Shown here: one piece after another, positions 43,808 through 53,610 of the stretch
Layout: every line of letters begins with the position of its first letter
How positions within the stretch are numbered: the stretch's first letter is position 1
Assembly: GCF_001856665.1 (NCBI RefSeq)
Contig: NZ_CP017781.1
Span: 930,001 to 994,000, forward strand
Length of the DNA stretch: 64,000 bases
Source of the DNA: Rhodobacter xanthinilyticus
Lineage (GTDB): Bacteria; Pseudomonadota; Alphaproteobacteria; Rhodobacterales; Rhodobacteraceae
Direction: 5' to 3'
Translations under genes and position numbers: made by a program
Notes under the pieces: model-generated
Databases searched by the model: none
Told to the model about the DNA's origin: nothing
What the model saw: the letters and a program-made list of their open reading frames with translations, nothing else

Positions 43808-44379
43808 AGCTGATCCTCGGATCGGCGAGCCCGCGGCGGCTCGAATTGCTGGCGCAGCTCGGGCTGGTGCCCGAGGCCGTGCGCCCGGCCGATATCGACG
43901 AGACACCCGCGCGCGGCGAAGACCCGCGCGCCTATGTCGCCCGGATGGCGCGCGAAAAGGCGATGGCGCTGGATCTGGGCGCGGATGAGGTGATCCTCGC
44001 GGCCGATACCACGGTGACCTGCGGGCGCCGGATCCTCGGAAAACCCGCCGATGAGAAAGAGGCCGCGGAGTTCCTGTGGCTTCTCTCGGGGCGCCGCCAC
44101 CATGTGCTGACCGCGGTCGCGGTGCGCGACGCGGGCGGGCTGCGCGCGCGCCTCGTCGATACGGTGGTGCGCTTCCGGCCGCTCTCGAACGCCGATGTGA
44201 ACGGCTATCTCGCCTCGGGCGAGTGGCGCGGCAAGGCGGGCGGTTATGCCATCCAGGGCCGGGCCGGGGCGTTCATCCCCTGGATCCAGGGCTCGTTCAC
44301 CGGCGTCGTCGGCCTGCCGCTCGCGGAAACCGCGACGCTGCTGGCCGCCGCCGGAGTTTTCGCGAAGGAGATGCCATGA
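43804..44379 (+). CDS. maf: Maf family nucleotide pyrophosphatase
   Basis: A 191-residue Maf protein, which hydrolyses non-canonical or specific nucleoside triphosphates to monophosphates. [19 protein letters not shown] is the nucleotide-binding signature, with [17 protein letters not shown] and [26 protein letters not shown]. It begins at GTG 43804, overlapping the infA stop (GTGA), so translation is coupled; it overlaps rng in turn by ATGA. Confidence 0.93.
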   Translation: MKLILGSASPRRLELLAQLGLVPEAVRPADIDETPARGEDPRAYVARMAREKAMALDLGADEVILAADTTVTCGRRILGKPADEKEAAEFLWLLSGRRHHVLTAVAVRDAGGLRARLVDTVVRFRPLSNADVNGYLASGEWRGKAGGYAIQGRAGAFIPWIQGSFTGVVGLPLAETATLLAAAGVFAKEMP

Positions 44380-45416
44380 AGGGCCGGATCGTCGTTCTGG
44401 GCGAGGTTGCGGGGCTCGAGGCCGCTGCGTTGATGGTCGATGGCGCGCTCGAGGATCTGCTCGTCGATACCTCCGATGTGGTGGCGCTCGCGCCCGGCGC
44501 GATCTGCCGCGGGCGGATCGAGCGGCAGATGAAGGGGCAGGGCGGCGTGTTCGTGCGCCTGCCCGGCGGCGAGAAGGGATTTCTGCGCGAGGTCAAGGGC
44601 TTGGCGCCCGGCCAGGACGTGCTCGTGCAGGTCTCGGGCGGCACCGAGCCGGGCAAGGCTTTGCCGGTGGCGCTACGGCTTTTGTTCAAGAGCCGCTACG
44701 CGATCGTCACCCCCGGCGCGCCGGGGATCAACGTCTCGCGCCGCATCCATGACGCCGAGACCCGCGAGGGGCTGCAGGCGATCGCGGCGGTGGTGATGGA
44801 GGGCTCCGAGATGGGGCTGATCCTGCGCTCGGCCGCCGAAGACGCCGAGGAGGGCGAGCTCGTCGAGGATATCGCCGCGATGCGCGAGCTGGCCGAGGCG
44901 GTTCTCGCCGATACCACGGGCGAGCCCGAGCTTCTGGTCGATGCGCCCGGCCCCCATGAAGCGGCCTGGCGCGACTGGGCCGAGCCCGCGCCCGACGAGG
45001 TTGTCGAGGGGTTCGAGGATCATGGCGTGCTCGAGGCGATCGACGCGGTGCTCGCGGCGCGCATCGATCTGCCCGGCGGCGGGCATATGATGGTGGAGCC
45101 GACCCGCGCGCTGGTTGCGGTCGATGTGAATACCGGCGCCGATACTTCGCCCGCGGCCGCGCTCAAGGCCAATATCGCGGCGGCGCGCGCGCTGCCGCGC
45201 ATTTTGCGGCTCAAGGGGCTCGGCGGGCAGGTTGTGATCGATTTCGCGCCGATGCCGAAACGCGACCGCGCTGTGCTCGAGCAACAGATCCGCGGCGCGT
45301 TCAAGGGCGAGGCGGCGGAGACGAGCCTTGCCGGCTGGACGCCGCTCGGGCTCTTCGAGCTCGTGCGCAAACGCGACCGGGTGGCGCTCGCGCAGGTGCT
45401 CGGGGGGCGGCAATGA
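44376..45416 (+). CDS. rng: Ribonuclease E/G family protein, short form
   Basis: A 346-residue RNase E/G catalytic protein. Partial S1-like region (about 35-80), then the 5' sensor/RNase H-like parts: [38 protein letters not shown] and [16 protein letters not shown]. Metal-binding aspartates are in [17 protein letters not shown] and [13 protein letters not shown]. It ends before the zinc-link (CPxC) region of classical RNase G, so it is shorter than usual. Takes part in rRNA or mRNA processing. Overlaps yacG, which itself starts with a CPICGK motif. Confidence 0.86.
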   Translation: MKGRIVVLGEVAGLEAAALMVDGALEDLLVDTSDVVALAPGAICRGRIERQMKGQGGVFVRLPGGEKGFLREVKGLAPGQDVLVQVSGGTEPGKALPVALRLLFKSRYAIVTPGAPGINVSRRIHDAETREGLQAIAAVVMEGSEMGLILRSAAEDAEEGELVEDIAAMRELAEAVLADTTGEPELLVDAPGPHEAAWRDWAEPAPDEVVEGFEDHGVLEAIDAVLAARIDLPGGGHMMVEPTRALVAVDVNTGADTSPAAALKANIAAARALPRILRLKGLGGQVVIDFAPMPKRDRAVLEQQIRGAFKGEAAETSLAGWTPLGLFELVRKRDRVALAQVLGGRQ

Positions 45417-45595
45417 GCTGCCCGATCTGCGGCAAGCCGGCGGCGGAGACATACCGCCCGTTCTGCTCGAAGCGCTGCGCCGATGTCGATCTGGCGCGCT
45501 GGCTCAAGGGCTCCTATGTGATCCCGGGCGATCTGGCCGAGGAAGAGGAGCGCGCGCCCTCCGACGAGCTCGCGCGCCCGGTGCGGCCGAACTGA
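45413..45595 (+). CDS. yacG: DNA gyrase inhibitor YacG-like zinc protein
   Basis: A 60-residue protein with four zinc cysteines: CPICGKP and [11 protein letters not shown] (Cys3, Cys6, Cys18, Cys22), the last followed by the typical [12 protein letters not shown]. YacG binds GyrB in E. coli; the role here is assumed by family. It overlaps the rng stop by 4 bases (ATGA). Confidence 0.93.
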   Translation: MSCPICGKPAAETYRPFCSKRCADVDLARWLKGSYVIPGDLAEEEERAPSDELARPVRPN

Positions 45596-45600
45596 GCGGA

Positions 45601-45628
45601 CAAGCGCGGCTCAATCCGGCCGCGCTTG
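45601..45628. terminator. Convergent-gene hairpin between yacG and CoA-transferase genes
   Basis: CAAGCGCGGC / GCCGCGCTTG, a perfect 10-bp stem with 8-base loop between two convergent genes. No T-run, so a weak or Rho-aided terminator. Confidence 0.5.
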
Positions 45629-45640
45629 CGTAAACGCCGC

Positions 45641-46294
45641 TCAATCGCAGGCGAATTCCGGCACCTCGCCCTCGACGATCAGCCGCGCCGCCGTTGCCGC
45701 GATCACCGCCTCGGTGCTCACCCCCGGCGCGCGCTCGCGCAGCACCAGCCCCGCCTCGGTCGGCGCGATCACCGCAAGCTCGGTCACGATCAGATCGATG
45801 CGCCGCTGCGCGGTCAGCGGCAGCGTGCAGACCGGCACGATCTTCGACACCCCGCCCACGCAATGCTGCATCGCCACGATCACCCGCGCGGCGCCGGCCA
45901 CGAGATCCATCGCGCCGCCCATCCCCGGCACGCGCTTGCCCGGCACCTTCCAGTTCGCCAGATGCCCCGCCTCGTCGACCTCGAGCCCGCCGAGCACCGT
46001 CACATCGACATGCCCGCCGCGGATCAGCCCGAAGCTCATCGCGCTGTCGATCGAGGCCGCGCCCGGCACGATCGAGGCGAAATTGCCGCCCGCATCGGTC
46101 ATATGCGGGTCCTCGAGCCCGATCGGCGGCGGCGCGCCAAGGCCGATCATGCCGTTTTCGCTTTGGAAAAACACGCCATGCCCGGGCGGCACATATTTCG
46201 CCACGAGGCTCGGCAGGCCGATCCCGAGGTTGACGAGGCTGCCCGGCGCGAGCTCGCGCGCCACCCGTTTCGCAATCAGATCTTTCTCGCTCAT
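45641..46294 (-). CDS. CoA-transferase subunit B (3-oxoacid/acetate CoA-transferase type)
   Basis: A 217-residue beta subunit. The catalytic glutamate motif is SENGMIGLG (active Glu in the family's SENG), and LVNLGIGLPSL matches the beta-chain signature. It moves CoA between acetate/succinate and 3-oxoacids, for butyrate or ketone metabolism; AtoA/ScoB fits best. GGGAGAGGACG precedes ATG 46294. Cotranscribed with the A subunit, 11 bases away. Confidence 0.9.
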   Translation of the reverse strand: MSEKDLIAKRVARELAPGSLVNLGIGLPSLVAKYVPPGHGVFFQSENGMIGLGAPPPIGLEDPHMTDAGGNFASIVPGAASIDSAMSFGLIRGGHVDVTVLGGLEVDEAGHLANWKVPGKRVPGMGGAMDLVAGAARVIVAMQHCVGGVSKIVPVCTLPLTAQRRIDLIVTELAVIAPTEAGLVLRERAPGVSTEAVIAATAARLIVEGEVPEFACD

Positions 46295-46305
46295 CGTCCT
46301 CTCCC

Positions 46306-46959
46306 TCACACGGCCCGGCTCAGCAGGTGGTCGACCAGAACCCCCGGGGTTTTCACCGCATCGGGCGGGATCGTGCCCACCGGCACGATCAGCTCGGCCT
46401 CGGCGATCACCCGGCGCCCGGCGAGCGCGATGATCGGGTTGAAATTATGCGCGGTGAGCTCATAGGTCAGGTTGCCAAAGCCATCGGCCTGCAACGCCCC
46501 GATCAGCGCGAAATCGGCGGTGATCGGCGGGAAGAGCAGGTAGCGCTTGCCCTCGACCTCGATCACCTGACGGCCCGCCTCGATCTCGGTGCCAAGGCCG
46601 GTGGGGGTGAGCACGCCGCCAAGCCCCATGCCGCCCGAGCGGATCTGCTCGATCAGCGTGCCCTGCGGCACCAGCTCCACCGCGATCGTGCCGTCGATCA
46701 TGCCGGCCTGGGTCTCGGGGTTGAGGCCGATATGCGAGGTCACGAGGCGCGCCACCGCGCCCGCGCGGATCAGCTTGCCGATGCCCTGGCCGGGGCGGGC
46801 GGTGTCATTGGTGATCACGGTGAGATCGCGCGCGCCCCGCGCCACCAGCGCATCGAGGATGCGGTTCGGGGTGCCGACCCCCATGAACCCGCCGATCAGC
46901 AGGCTCGCACCGTCAGGGATCAGCTCCGCGGCGGCCGCGGCGGTCAGGGCGGTTTTCAT
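46306..46959 (-). CDS. CoA-transferase subunit A (3-oxoacid/acetate CoA-transferase type)
   Basis: A 217-residue alpha subunit with the signature LLIGGFMGVGTPNRIL near residue 20 and the downstream IGLNPETQAGMIDG, FPPITADFALIGA. It pairs with the B subunit encoded next. ATG 46959 is the family start and GGAGAGGAT lies upstream. No thiolase or dehydrogenase gene neighbours it, so the pathway cannot be fixed. Confidence 0.9.
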   Translation of the reverse strand: MKTALTAAAAAELIPDGASLLIGGFMGVGTPNRILDALVARGARDLTVITNDTARPGQGIGKLIRAGAVARLVTSHIGLNPETQAGMIDGTIAVELVPQGTLIEQIRSGGMGLGGVLTPTGLGTEIEAGRQVIEVEGKRYLLFPPITADFALIGALQADGFGNLTYELTAHNFNPIIALAGRRVIAEAELIVPVGTIPPDAVKTPGVLVDHLLSRAV

Positions 46960-47135
46960 ATCCTCTCCTCCCGGCGGGGAAAAATCCCGCCTTTCTCGGA
47001 GCTTGGCTCGGTTCGAGGCGCGAAACAAGGGCCGAGGCGCAGAGCCGGCGTGCGGTGCCGCACCAAGCGCCGGCGGCGGGCGCCGAGCCTTGGCAAAATT
47101 TTCGCGCATCAGGGCGAAAAATCCGCAAAACCCTC

Positions 47136-47164
47136 TGGACAGGCCCCGCGCCCTCGTCTAGTAA
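47136..47164 (+). promoter_or_regulatory. Putative tRNA-Phe promoter
   Basis: TGGACA (47136-47141) and TAGTAA (47159-47164) with exact 17-base spacing, 40 bases before the tRNA. Confidence 0.5.
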
Positions 47165-47204
47165 CCCCCCACCAACGCCGACCCGGCAACGCCGATGGCC
47201 CGGT

Positions 47205-47280
47205 GCCCAGATAGCTCAGTTGGTAGAGCAGCGGATTGAAAATCCGCGTGTCGCTGGTTCGATTCCGGCTCTGGGCACCA
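47205..47280 (+). tRNA. tRNA-Phe (GAA anticodon)
   Basis: Acceptor GCCCAGA/TCTGGGC, D-arm TAGCTCAGTTGGTAGAGCA, anticodon loop TTGAAAA (anticodon GAA), T-arm CTGGTTCGATTCCGG and encoded CCA. The low-GC island begins immediately after its 3' end. Confidence 0.95.
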
Positions 47281-47463
47281 CTTCAAAATCCAAGCCTCAA
47301 ATTTCGTGCAAGACCTTGAACAGAAGGCGTTTCTGTGTGGCGGCGCGGCAGCTTTCGGACAATGGCGCACCAGCTTCCGGACGGAATTTTTTTCCACCCC
47401 CTGATTTCTGACGCACTTATGCAACCCGTCCAGCCGCGATGATCGCCAAGACGCCGAAAGGGG

Positions 47464-49469
47464 CTACTGGCTTGCAGTGGCTGGCGCATCGACACGGGCT
47501 GGGGTGCGCGCCAAGAAATCCAAGAACAGCGGGGCGAGGGCAACAGCGGTCGTGCGGCTTACATGGTTGTCGTCGACATAGAGCGGCAGGCCGTCCTCAC
47601 GCGTGGCGGGGCATGAGTCTGCATTGCACATCACCCGGCCCACATCGACAAGCTCTGCTCCGGTCTGCTTCGACACCGCCGACAACGAGGCGCGCGCATG
47701 GGTCTGACGGACCTCGAAGGTCGTCTTGGAGATGCCGAGGTCCGTTTGTCTGCCGAAAAGTCGGGCGACGCCGGCGGATCTGGGGACGTTCATGGCTTGC
47801 TCCGGGATGAACGCCGCGATGGCGATCTGCTTGTCGCCGACGGCCTCGATCATCCGGATCAGCCCATCGTGGACCGCGCCGCGGGTATCGTCCAGGCTAT
47901 GGCCGGTGTGTTTGGCGTCGGTGATGTAGTGCCCGCTCCCCGCATTCAAGCCGAAGCGGGACGCCTCATAGGCGCTGCTCCAGCGCGCGATCAGCACGAC
48001 ATGCGTGATCTCGTCATGTTCGGCGAGGAAGTCGGCTGCGCGCTGGAAATAGTCGCCACATTTCGACCCGGCGCCCGATACCCCCAACAGCGGATAGCAG
48101 CCGCCGAACGTGATCTGATACCCCGCCAAGCCAATGGTTTCACCGGCTTTCAGAACCGCAGGCGTCATCGCGTCCGCGAAGCTATCCCCGACGACGGCGA
48201 AGGTCGGCACCGCCCCTTTCGCGCCGCCTACGCAAGGACGACCGTTTTCGAGCGTCTCGAAGAAGCGCGAGTCGCACCGGTTGCGATCCGGGTTGATGTC
48301 CAGGCCGGTTTGGCTGATCGCGGCAACCTGGTCCGGCAGCCGCCCCGGCAGGCCATCGAAGACCCTCGCCGATGCACCGAAGACCAGGGCTATCAGGCAA
48401 GCTGCCGTGCCAGAGGCCAGGACGAAACGCCGGCTCAACCCTTCCGCCTTTCGGATCGGCTGTTCGACGTAGTGATAAGACAGGACAGCCATCCCGAAGG
48501 CCAGGACAACGGCTCCCAGCTCCGCCATGGGCGAGGGCTCTGCCGGGGAACCATACCGCAAGAAAACCAGCGGCGGCCAATGCCAGAGATAGAGCGAGTA
48601 TGAGATCTTGCCGATATAGACCACGGGACGCAGTGCCAAGGCACGGCTGCCAAGCGGCAAGCTGTTCGGGGTGCCTTCACCCAGCTTGATCAGCAGCGCG
48701 GCGCCGAGCACCGGCGGCAAGGCCGTCAGCCCCGGAAACGGGGTCTCGGGCGTATAGAGGAAGATCGGCGCGATAATCATCAGCACTGCGGCCGCGCCCA
48801 GGATCTGTCGCGCGGTCGCGGGCAGGCGGATACCCTCTCCGCGAAGGAGGATGGCGATCAGACTCCCTGTAAGCAACTCCCAAGCGCGAAACCAGGGGAG
48901 ATAGAACCTGCCATTCACGGATCCAAACTCGTTGGACAGCAGAGAGACCAGCCAAAGCACCGCGAGAATTGGCACCGCTCTATGCAAGAGCCGAAGACGC
49001 GCCAAGAGCCAGAGCAGCAAGGGAAAGACGATGTAGAACTGCTCCTCGACCCCCAGCGACCAGGTGTGGAGCAACGGGCGGAACTCGGAAGACGTTTCAA
49101 AGTAACCGCTCTTGATGAAGAAATAGAAATTGGAGATGAACAAGCCGACGCCTGCCAGGCTCTCGCCATATTCCTTGTAATCGACGGGCATCAGCAGGAA
49201 CCAGCATATGACCGAGATCACCGCGACCATCGCATAGAGCGCAGGCAGGATCCGCTTCATCCGCCGCTCGTAGAAACCGAAGATCGAGAAACGGTCGGTT
49301 GATACCTCCTTGAACAGGATCCCGGTGATCAGGTAACCGGAAATCAGAAGAACACATCGACGCCTATGTAGCCACCGTCAAAGTAAGGCACTTTGGCATG
49401 AGCGAATACGACAGCAAGCACTGCAATGGCTCGGAGGCCGTCAATATCTGGGCGGTAATTTCGCGTCAT
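47464..49469 (-). pseudogene. OafA/YrhL-type acyltransferase with SGNH domain, frameshifted
   Basis: A membrane O-acyltransferase (AT3) with a C-terminal SGNH esterase-like domain, of the type that acetylates surface polysaccharide. From ATG 49469 the first 41 codons read [20 protein letters not shown] (catalytic His just after), then [10 protein letters not shown] and stop at TGA 49346. One base later-shifted frame continues [15 protein letters not shown] and on through LLHTWSLGVEEQFYI, about 10 helices, and the SGNH part (FAVVGDSFADAMTP; VDDNHVSRTTA). Restoring one C near 49347-49349 rejoins both parts, so the gene is broken by a 1-base deletion or a sequencing error. Clearly lower GC than neighbours. 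Confidence 0.85.
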
Positions 49470-49638
49470 TTGAAATCCTGTTGCTAAGCCAGGCGCCCTG
49501 GCCGCGTAATGGGAACACTTTAGCTTTGCGGGGCGGGGCTCCCAAGCTCAAAGTCAAAAACTCGGTGTGGCGGTGCTCTCATGTTGCATCCTGATCCCCT
49601 CCGCAAGACGGTGCTGCCACCGGCCGGACGCAGCGGCA

Positions 49639-50550
49639 TCACCACACCACCGACGCCGGGTTAGTCCAGCTCTCGCCGTAGTAGCGCCCACCCGCTCCGA
49701 AATCGGCAGCGATCTGCGCCGCGCGCATCGCGTAAACTGACGAATACGGGCGCCCAGAGACCGTCAGATCCTCGATGTATGACGAGTAGAATACATGGCT
49801 CTGCCCGCCGACATTGCCGTTCACGCTGCCGCCAGACCATGCCCGCGACCCGCGCCATCGAAACGATGCGCGGTAGTTGGTGAAGTCAAGACCGCTCGTG
49901 ACCTCCCGCGCCGTGGCAAAGTGCCAGCGAGTATCGGTGGACGGGTTCGAGCCGGCCACCCCCAGCACGGTCGATGATACCGCATTCGGACGGTAATATC
50001 TCTGCCCGACGGCGCTCGACGGAACGATTTTGAACCCCACAAACAGATCGAGCTCATCGGTGACGTTGCGGTCACCGATCAGACAATCCCAACCAACCGA
50101 GGTATAGGTGATTGTTGCACTGTAGGCGTTGAGAGATGTCGGAGCCGTCAGGAAATCGGCATAGAAGACGTGGCCGACGTTGGCCGCCATGTAGTCCAAC
50201 ACCTCCTGAGAGTGCCCGATCTCTACCCCGTGCGTTTGCGCCGCGATGCTCTGATTGATTGCGCAATGCAGGGCGCCAGCCGACGTGAGCTCGAACAGTG
50301 CCTCGCCAGCAGCAAAACTATTTTCAGCGAGCCGTCCGTCGGCATCCGCAAGACTGGCGCCAGACAATTTGCAAAACGACGATTTGGCCCAGTTAGTCAC
50401 GCGATCGCTGAGTGCCGGAACGGCGATCAGCTCGTCTCGCGCAGGCTCGATATACGAGATAGCGCCGTGCACAAGCTGACCCTCATCAAAGCCGATGACG
50501 GTGCCGGTCGTGGTCGGCGCGATGGCGCCGATAGAAACTCGAGAAGTCAC
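49639..50550 (-). CDS. Phage-like structural protein of unknown function
   Basis: About 303 residues, no recognised domain. Beta-rich and Ser/Thr/Asn-rich, with a possible C-terminal receptor-type segment (FRWRGSRAWSGGSVNGNVGG; MRAAQIAADFGAGGRYYG). Lower GC and different codon use than host genes. GAGGTGTGAC precedes GTG 50550; an in-frame TTG at 50571 overlaps the upstream stop. Last of four overlapping tail-fibre-like genes; probably an accessory fibre or tip protein. Confidence 0.5.
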   Translation of the reverse strand: MTSRVSIGAIAPTTTGTVIGFDEGQLVHGAISYIEPARDELIAVPALSDRVTNWAKSSFCKLSGASLADADGRLAENSFAAGEALFELTSAGALHCAINQSIAAQTHGVEIGHSQEVLDYMAANVGHVFYADFLTAPTSLNAYSATITYTSVGWDCLIGDRNVTDELDLFVGFKIVPSSAVGQRYYRPNAVSSTVLGVAGSNPSTDTRWHFATAREVTSGLDFTNYRASFRWRGSRAWSGGSVNGNVGGQSHVFYSSYIEDLTVSGRPYSSVYAMRAAQIAADFGAGGRYYGESWTNPASVVW

Positions 50551-50558
50551 GTCACACC

Positions 50559-51236
50559 TCAGTTCTGCCAATAAATTTTGGCGATATGGTTGCAGATTGT
50601 CCGGCTAACAGCATTGGTGCCGGAGTAGACCCATTCAACGACCGGCCGGACGGATGCGATCGACATATAATTCCGGTCCCCAGACAGTTGCTCGCGCAGC
50701 CCCCCGTTGACCTCAAGCGTCACTGTCCAATCGTTAGGCTCAGGGCGTTGATTGCGGGTCACCCAGATGCCAATCTGTGCATGGTCCACGTTCCCGTTGA
50801 GGTCCAGCGCAATAGCCTGCCGCGTCACGACGCCGCCGGTTACGCGGGTCAGATACGCCTGTGAGCCGCTATGCTCGACATAGACACCGGTTTGACTGTC
50901 GTCGGATAGCAGGCCCATCTTGAACGACATGGACGTGGTGCCGAGCCCAATGACATGTGCCGACGTGTAAATCCCGCCCATGCCGTAGGTTGTCCTGATG
51001 ACTGGCCCTTGCACCCTGATTGGGCCGGGAGACCCAGCCGCTCGCGACATGATCTTGCCCATATATTGGCTGAGATAGGTGCCATCGACGGGATCAGATA
51101 CCGTCACCCCAGCGTAACCCCCGGTCGTCGGAATCTCCCACAGATCAGGGATCCCCCGACTATCCAGATCGCCACCGAGCGTTTTCGACAGGTATCCGGG
51201 CTCAATGACGCGACCGCGAAAATCGAGTTGCAGCAT
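50559..51236 (-). CDS. Phage-like lectin-fold protein (tail-associated, tentative)
   Basis: A 225-residue beta-rich protein without family assignment: LDFRGRVIEPGYLSKTLGGD, a middle TTGGYAGVTVSDPVDGTYLS, VIRTTYGMGGIYTSAHVIG, and NDWTVTLEVNGGLREQLSGD. The pattern resembles a concanavalin-like jelly roll found in phage fibres. Its ATG overlaps the previous stop (TAATG), so it is translated with the 598-residue fibre protein. Confidence 0.5.
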   Translation of the reverse strand: MLQLDFRGRVIEPGYLSKTLGGDLDSRGIPDLWEIPTTGGYAGVTVSDPVDGTYLSQYMGKIMSRAAGSPGPIRVQGPVIRTTYGMGGIYTSAHVIGLGTTSMSFKMGLLSDDSQTGVYVEHSGSQAYLTRVTGGVVTRQAIALDLNGNVDHAQIGIWVTRNQRPEPNDWTVTLEVNGGLREQLSGDRNYMSIASVRPVVEWVYSGTNAVSRTICNHIAKIYWQN

Positions 51237-53032
51237 TACAGGATCTCCAACAGACCGAACGCACCTTGAGCGCCGTTGTTACGATAAGGGCAGATTAGCC
51301 GCCCCTGATACATGACGCCGCTCCCGATGCTCTCGACCCCGCGTCCAGCGTCCTCCCACGCCTGATCCGGTGGCGTAATGTCGATTGCTCTACCAAAAGA
51401 CACCCCATCATCACCAATAGGCATGGCTACCGTTCTGATGTTCGTCACCTCCGCGCCACCAGATGCAACCTGAGACGCGCGGCCAACGATCCACTTGACG
51501 CCAGAGCGCTCGATCACGACCGAACTGTGCACCGAGAACACATAGCCCGCGACATTGTAGCCGCTCAGATGGCTCAGTTGCGGGTGCATGTGCTGGATGA
51601 TTTTCGGGTGATACATCCACTCGAGGCCATCATTCGAGAGCCAAAACGCCATAGTGCTGTTATCAGTGCCACCCATGAGCCCGTAGCCATACCAGCGCCC
51701 CGCGTGCCGGAATGGCTTGAAATACCCACTGTGCCCATCCCCAAGCGTTGCGCCCTCACTTGGGTAACACGAGCTCAGATTAACATCATGGGTCTTTTGC
51801 AGGAAGGTCCACGTTGCAGGGGTTGTTCCCGAGGAGAAAAACGTGGGGGACGTGGCAACGCATGTCACCTGTGACCCACGCGACCCCGTGAAAAATTTGA
51901 CCTGATAATACATCAGCCAGCGGCTGTTCACCTCATCCCACATGATCGACGGGGTTTCGACCTGCTGACCGTCCGTCTGCGTTGTGTCGAAGATGCGCCC
52001 GAGGTCCGTCCACGGGCCATTGATCGGATCGAGCGTATGGAATGCATAGATCCCGCTATCGGCGTCCTCCGCGTGGTCGGTGGAATAGACCAGCGCATAT
52101 CCGGATTCGCCGGATTGTGACAGATCCACCAGAAATGGCCGCATGATCGACTCGGCGGATTGGCCCGCGAAATCAATAATCGGATTGACATCGAGCTTGC
52201 GAACAATCGGGTGTTCGCGCCATGGCGACGATATGGACGGCGCGGAGTTGAGTCCGGTGATCGGCACCGCAGCCCCGACCAGAACAGTATCTGCCGCCGC
52301 CGAAAAATACGGCTCAAGCGCCGCACGCAGACGCTGAATGGCGTAGTCACTCGGTCCGTAGTCCTCCGCCACCTCCAACCATGTGCGGATCAGATCCTCA
52401 GTCACAAACCCAAACTGCACGTTCGCGGTTCCGGTCGGCCCATCGCGTCGGTGGAGGAATTTGTCAGCCGAGATGAACGGCGAAAGCGCGGCCATGACCT
52501 GATCTCTGGCGTGATCGGTGAGCCCCCCATCTGGCGCCACCTGAACCCAGGTGCGGATTAGGTCATCGAACGTCAACGCATATGCGATATTCTCGTCGCC
52601 CGTCGCCCCGACGACTAGCCCCGGCGCGTCCGCGCGAGCATATCCGCTCAGCGGGTTTTCGCCCGTCGCAATCCACCCGGCGCCGTCATATCGGTAGACC
52701 TCCTGCTCCGATACGACATAGGCGCGCGCGCCCTCGGTCATGCCGGTGATTGCCGCGAGCGCCGTCAGATCGGCAGGGGCGTAATCCCAGCCGCCCGCCG
52801 GGACCGTCGCATCGAGCGCGGCCTCAGCAGCGGCGGCGGCGATCTCGGCGGTCTGCGCAGCCTCGGCTGCAGCGGAGGTGGCGGCCGCGATCGGGTCGGT
52901 ATCGCCGAGCCCCCAGATCTGGGCCGCCAGGTTGCCGATCGACTGGCGCGCGGTGCTCCCATCGCGGTTGACGATCACCTCGTCCGCGAGCGAGACCGCC
53001 AACAGATCGTGCGTGGTGGTGCTATCGGTCAT
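51236..53032 (-). CDS. Phage tail-fibre-like protein with five-bladed-propeller C-terminal domain
   Basis: A 598-residue protein. An alanine-rich coiled coil (residues 48-76; AAATSAAAEAAQTAEIAAAA) resembles fibre trimerisation stalks. A duplicated module follows: FDDLIRTWVQVAPDGG (about 155-170) and TEDLIRTWLEVAEDYG (about 211-226). From about 280 the sequence looks like a GH43/sialidase-type propeller (ETPSIMWDEVNSRWLMYYQ; DGHSGYFKPFRHAGRWYGYG). It may bind or cut surface sugars; catalytic acids are not assured. Both ends overlap neighbours by TAATG. Confidence 0.65.
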   Translation of the reverse strand: MTDSTTTHDLLAVSLADEVIVNRDGSTARQSIGNLAAQIWGLGDTDPIAAATSAAAEAAQTAEIAAAAAEAALDATVPAGGWDYAPADLTALAAITGMTEGARAYVVSEQEVYRYDGAGWIATGENPLSGYARADAPGLVVGATGDENIAYALTFDDLIRTWVQVAPDGGLTDHARDQVMAALSPFISADKFLHRRDGPTGTANVQFGFVTEDLIRTWLEVAEDYGPSDYAIQRLRAALEPYFSAAADTVLVGAAVPITGLNSAPSISSPWREHPIVRKLDVNPIIDFAGQSAESIMRPFLVDLSQSGESGYALVYSTDHAEDADSGIYAFHTLDPINGPWTDLGRIFDTTQTDGQQVETPSIMWDEVNSRWLMYYQVKFFTGSRGSQVTCVATSPTFFSSGTTPATWTFLQKTHDVNLSSCYPSEGATLGDGHSGYFKPFRHAGRWYGYGLMGGTDNSTMAFWLSNDGLEWMYHPKIIQHMHPQLSHLSGYNVAGYVFSVHSSVVIERSGVKWIVGRASQVASGGAEVTNIRTVAMPIGDDGVSFGRAIDITPPDQAWEDAGRGVESIGSGVMYQGRLICPYRNNGAQGAFGLLEIL

Positions 53033-53610
53033 TAGATTACCTCAATTGTGATGGGGCCAGTGACGGCGCCGCCGAGGCCCTTGGCATTGCGGGCCTCGAG
53101 CCAGACGTAATGTGTGCCCGGATCGAGGCAGGCGGTGGCCTCGAGATAGACGACGACCTGATCGACGGAGCCGTCGAAATCGGCGCTCGGCCGCAACTCG
53201 ATCCGGTCGTTTCCGGCGGCACAGAGGAGCCGGTCGAGCTGACGCCCGTCGGCGCTGATCGGGGCGCCCAGGGTCTCGGTCCCCCCGGCCAGACAGGGCG
53301 TCAGGCTGCCAGTGCTGTGGCCGGAGATGGTGATGGCGATCCGATAGGCGCGCCCTTCGAGCAACGTCAGGGCTTGAGAGAGTGCCCCGGTCGCACCGGG
53401 CGCATGGGTCGCGAGGCCACCGGCGATCGACCAGCCCGGCGCGGCGCTCCAGGGCGCCGGGTCGTTGAGGTTCCCGGCCTGGACCTTGTTGGCGCGCGAG
53501 GCGCCGAGCACGCGGGTGTAGCTCTGACCGGCTTCGACGGCGACGGGCTTGCCGACCGCGTCGGTAGCGCGGTCTAGGGTCAGGCCCCATTGATTTCCTA
53601 GGGATGGCAT
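53032..53610 (-). CDS. Phage-like fibre/appendage protein, probably 5'-truncated by IS
   Basis: About 192 residues readable: MPSLGNQWGLTLDRATDAVG, YTRVLGASRANKVQAGNLND and a C-terminal beta-sandwich (RAYRIAITISGHSTGSLTPC; VDQVVVYLEATACLDPGTHY). The first four residues come from DNA that belongs to the IS5-family element's end, so the original gene probably extended further upstream and lost its start. Stop overlaps the ATG of the fibre gene (TAATG). Confidence 0.5.
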   Translation of the reverse strand: MPSLGNQWGLTLDRATDAVGKPVAVEAGQSYTRVLGASRANKVQAGNLNDPAPWSAAPGWSIAGGLATHAPGATGALSQALTLLEGRAYRIAITISGHSTGSLTPCLAGGTETLGAPISADGRQLDRLLCAAGNDRIELRPSADFDGSVDQVVVYLEATACLDPGTHYVWLEARNAKGLGGAVTGPITIEVI

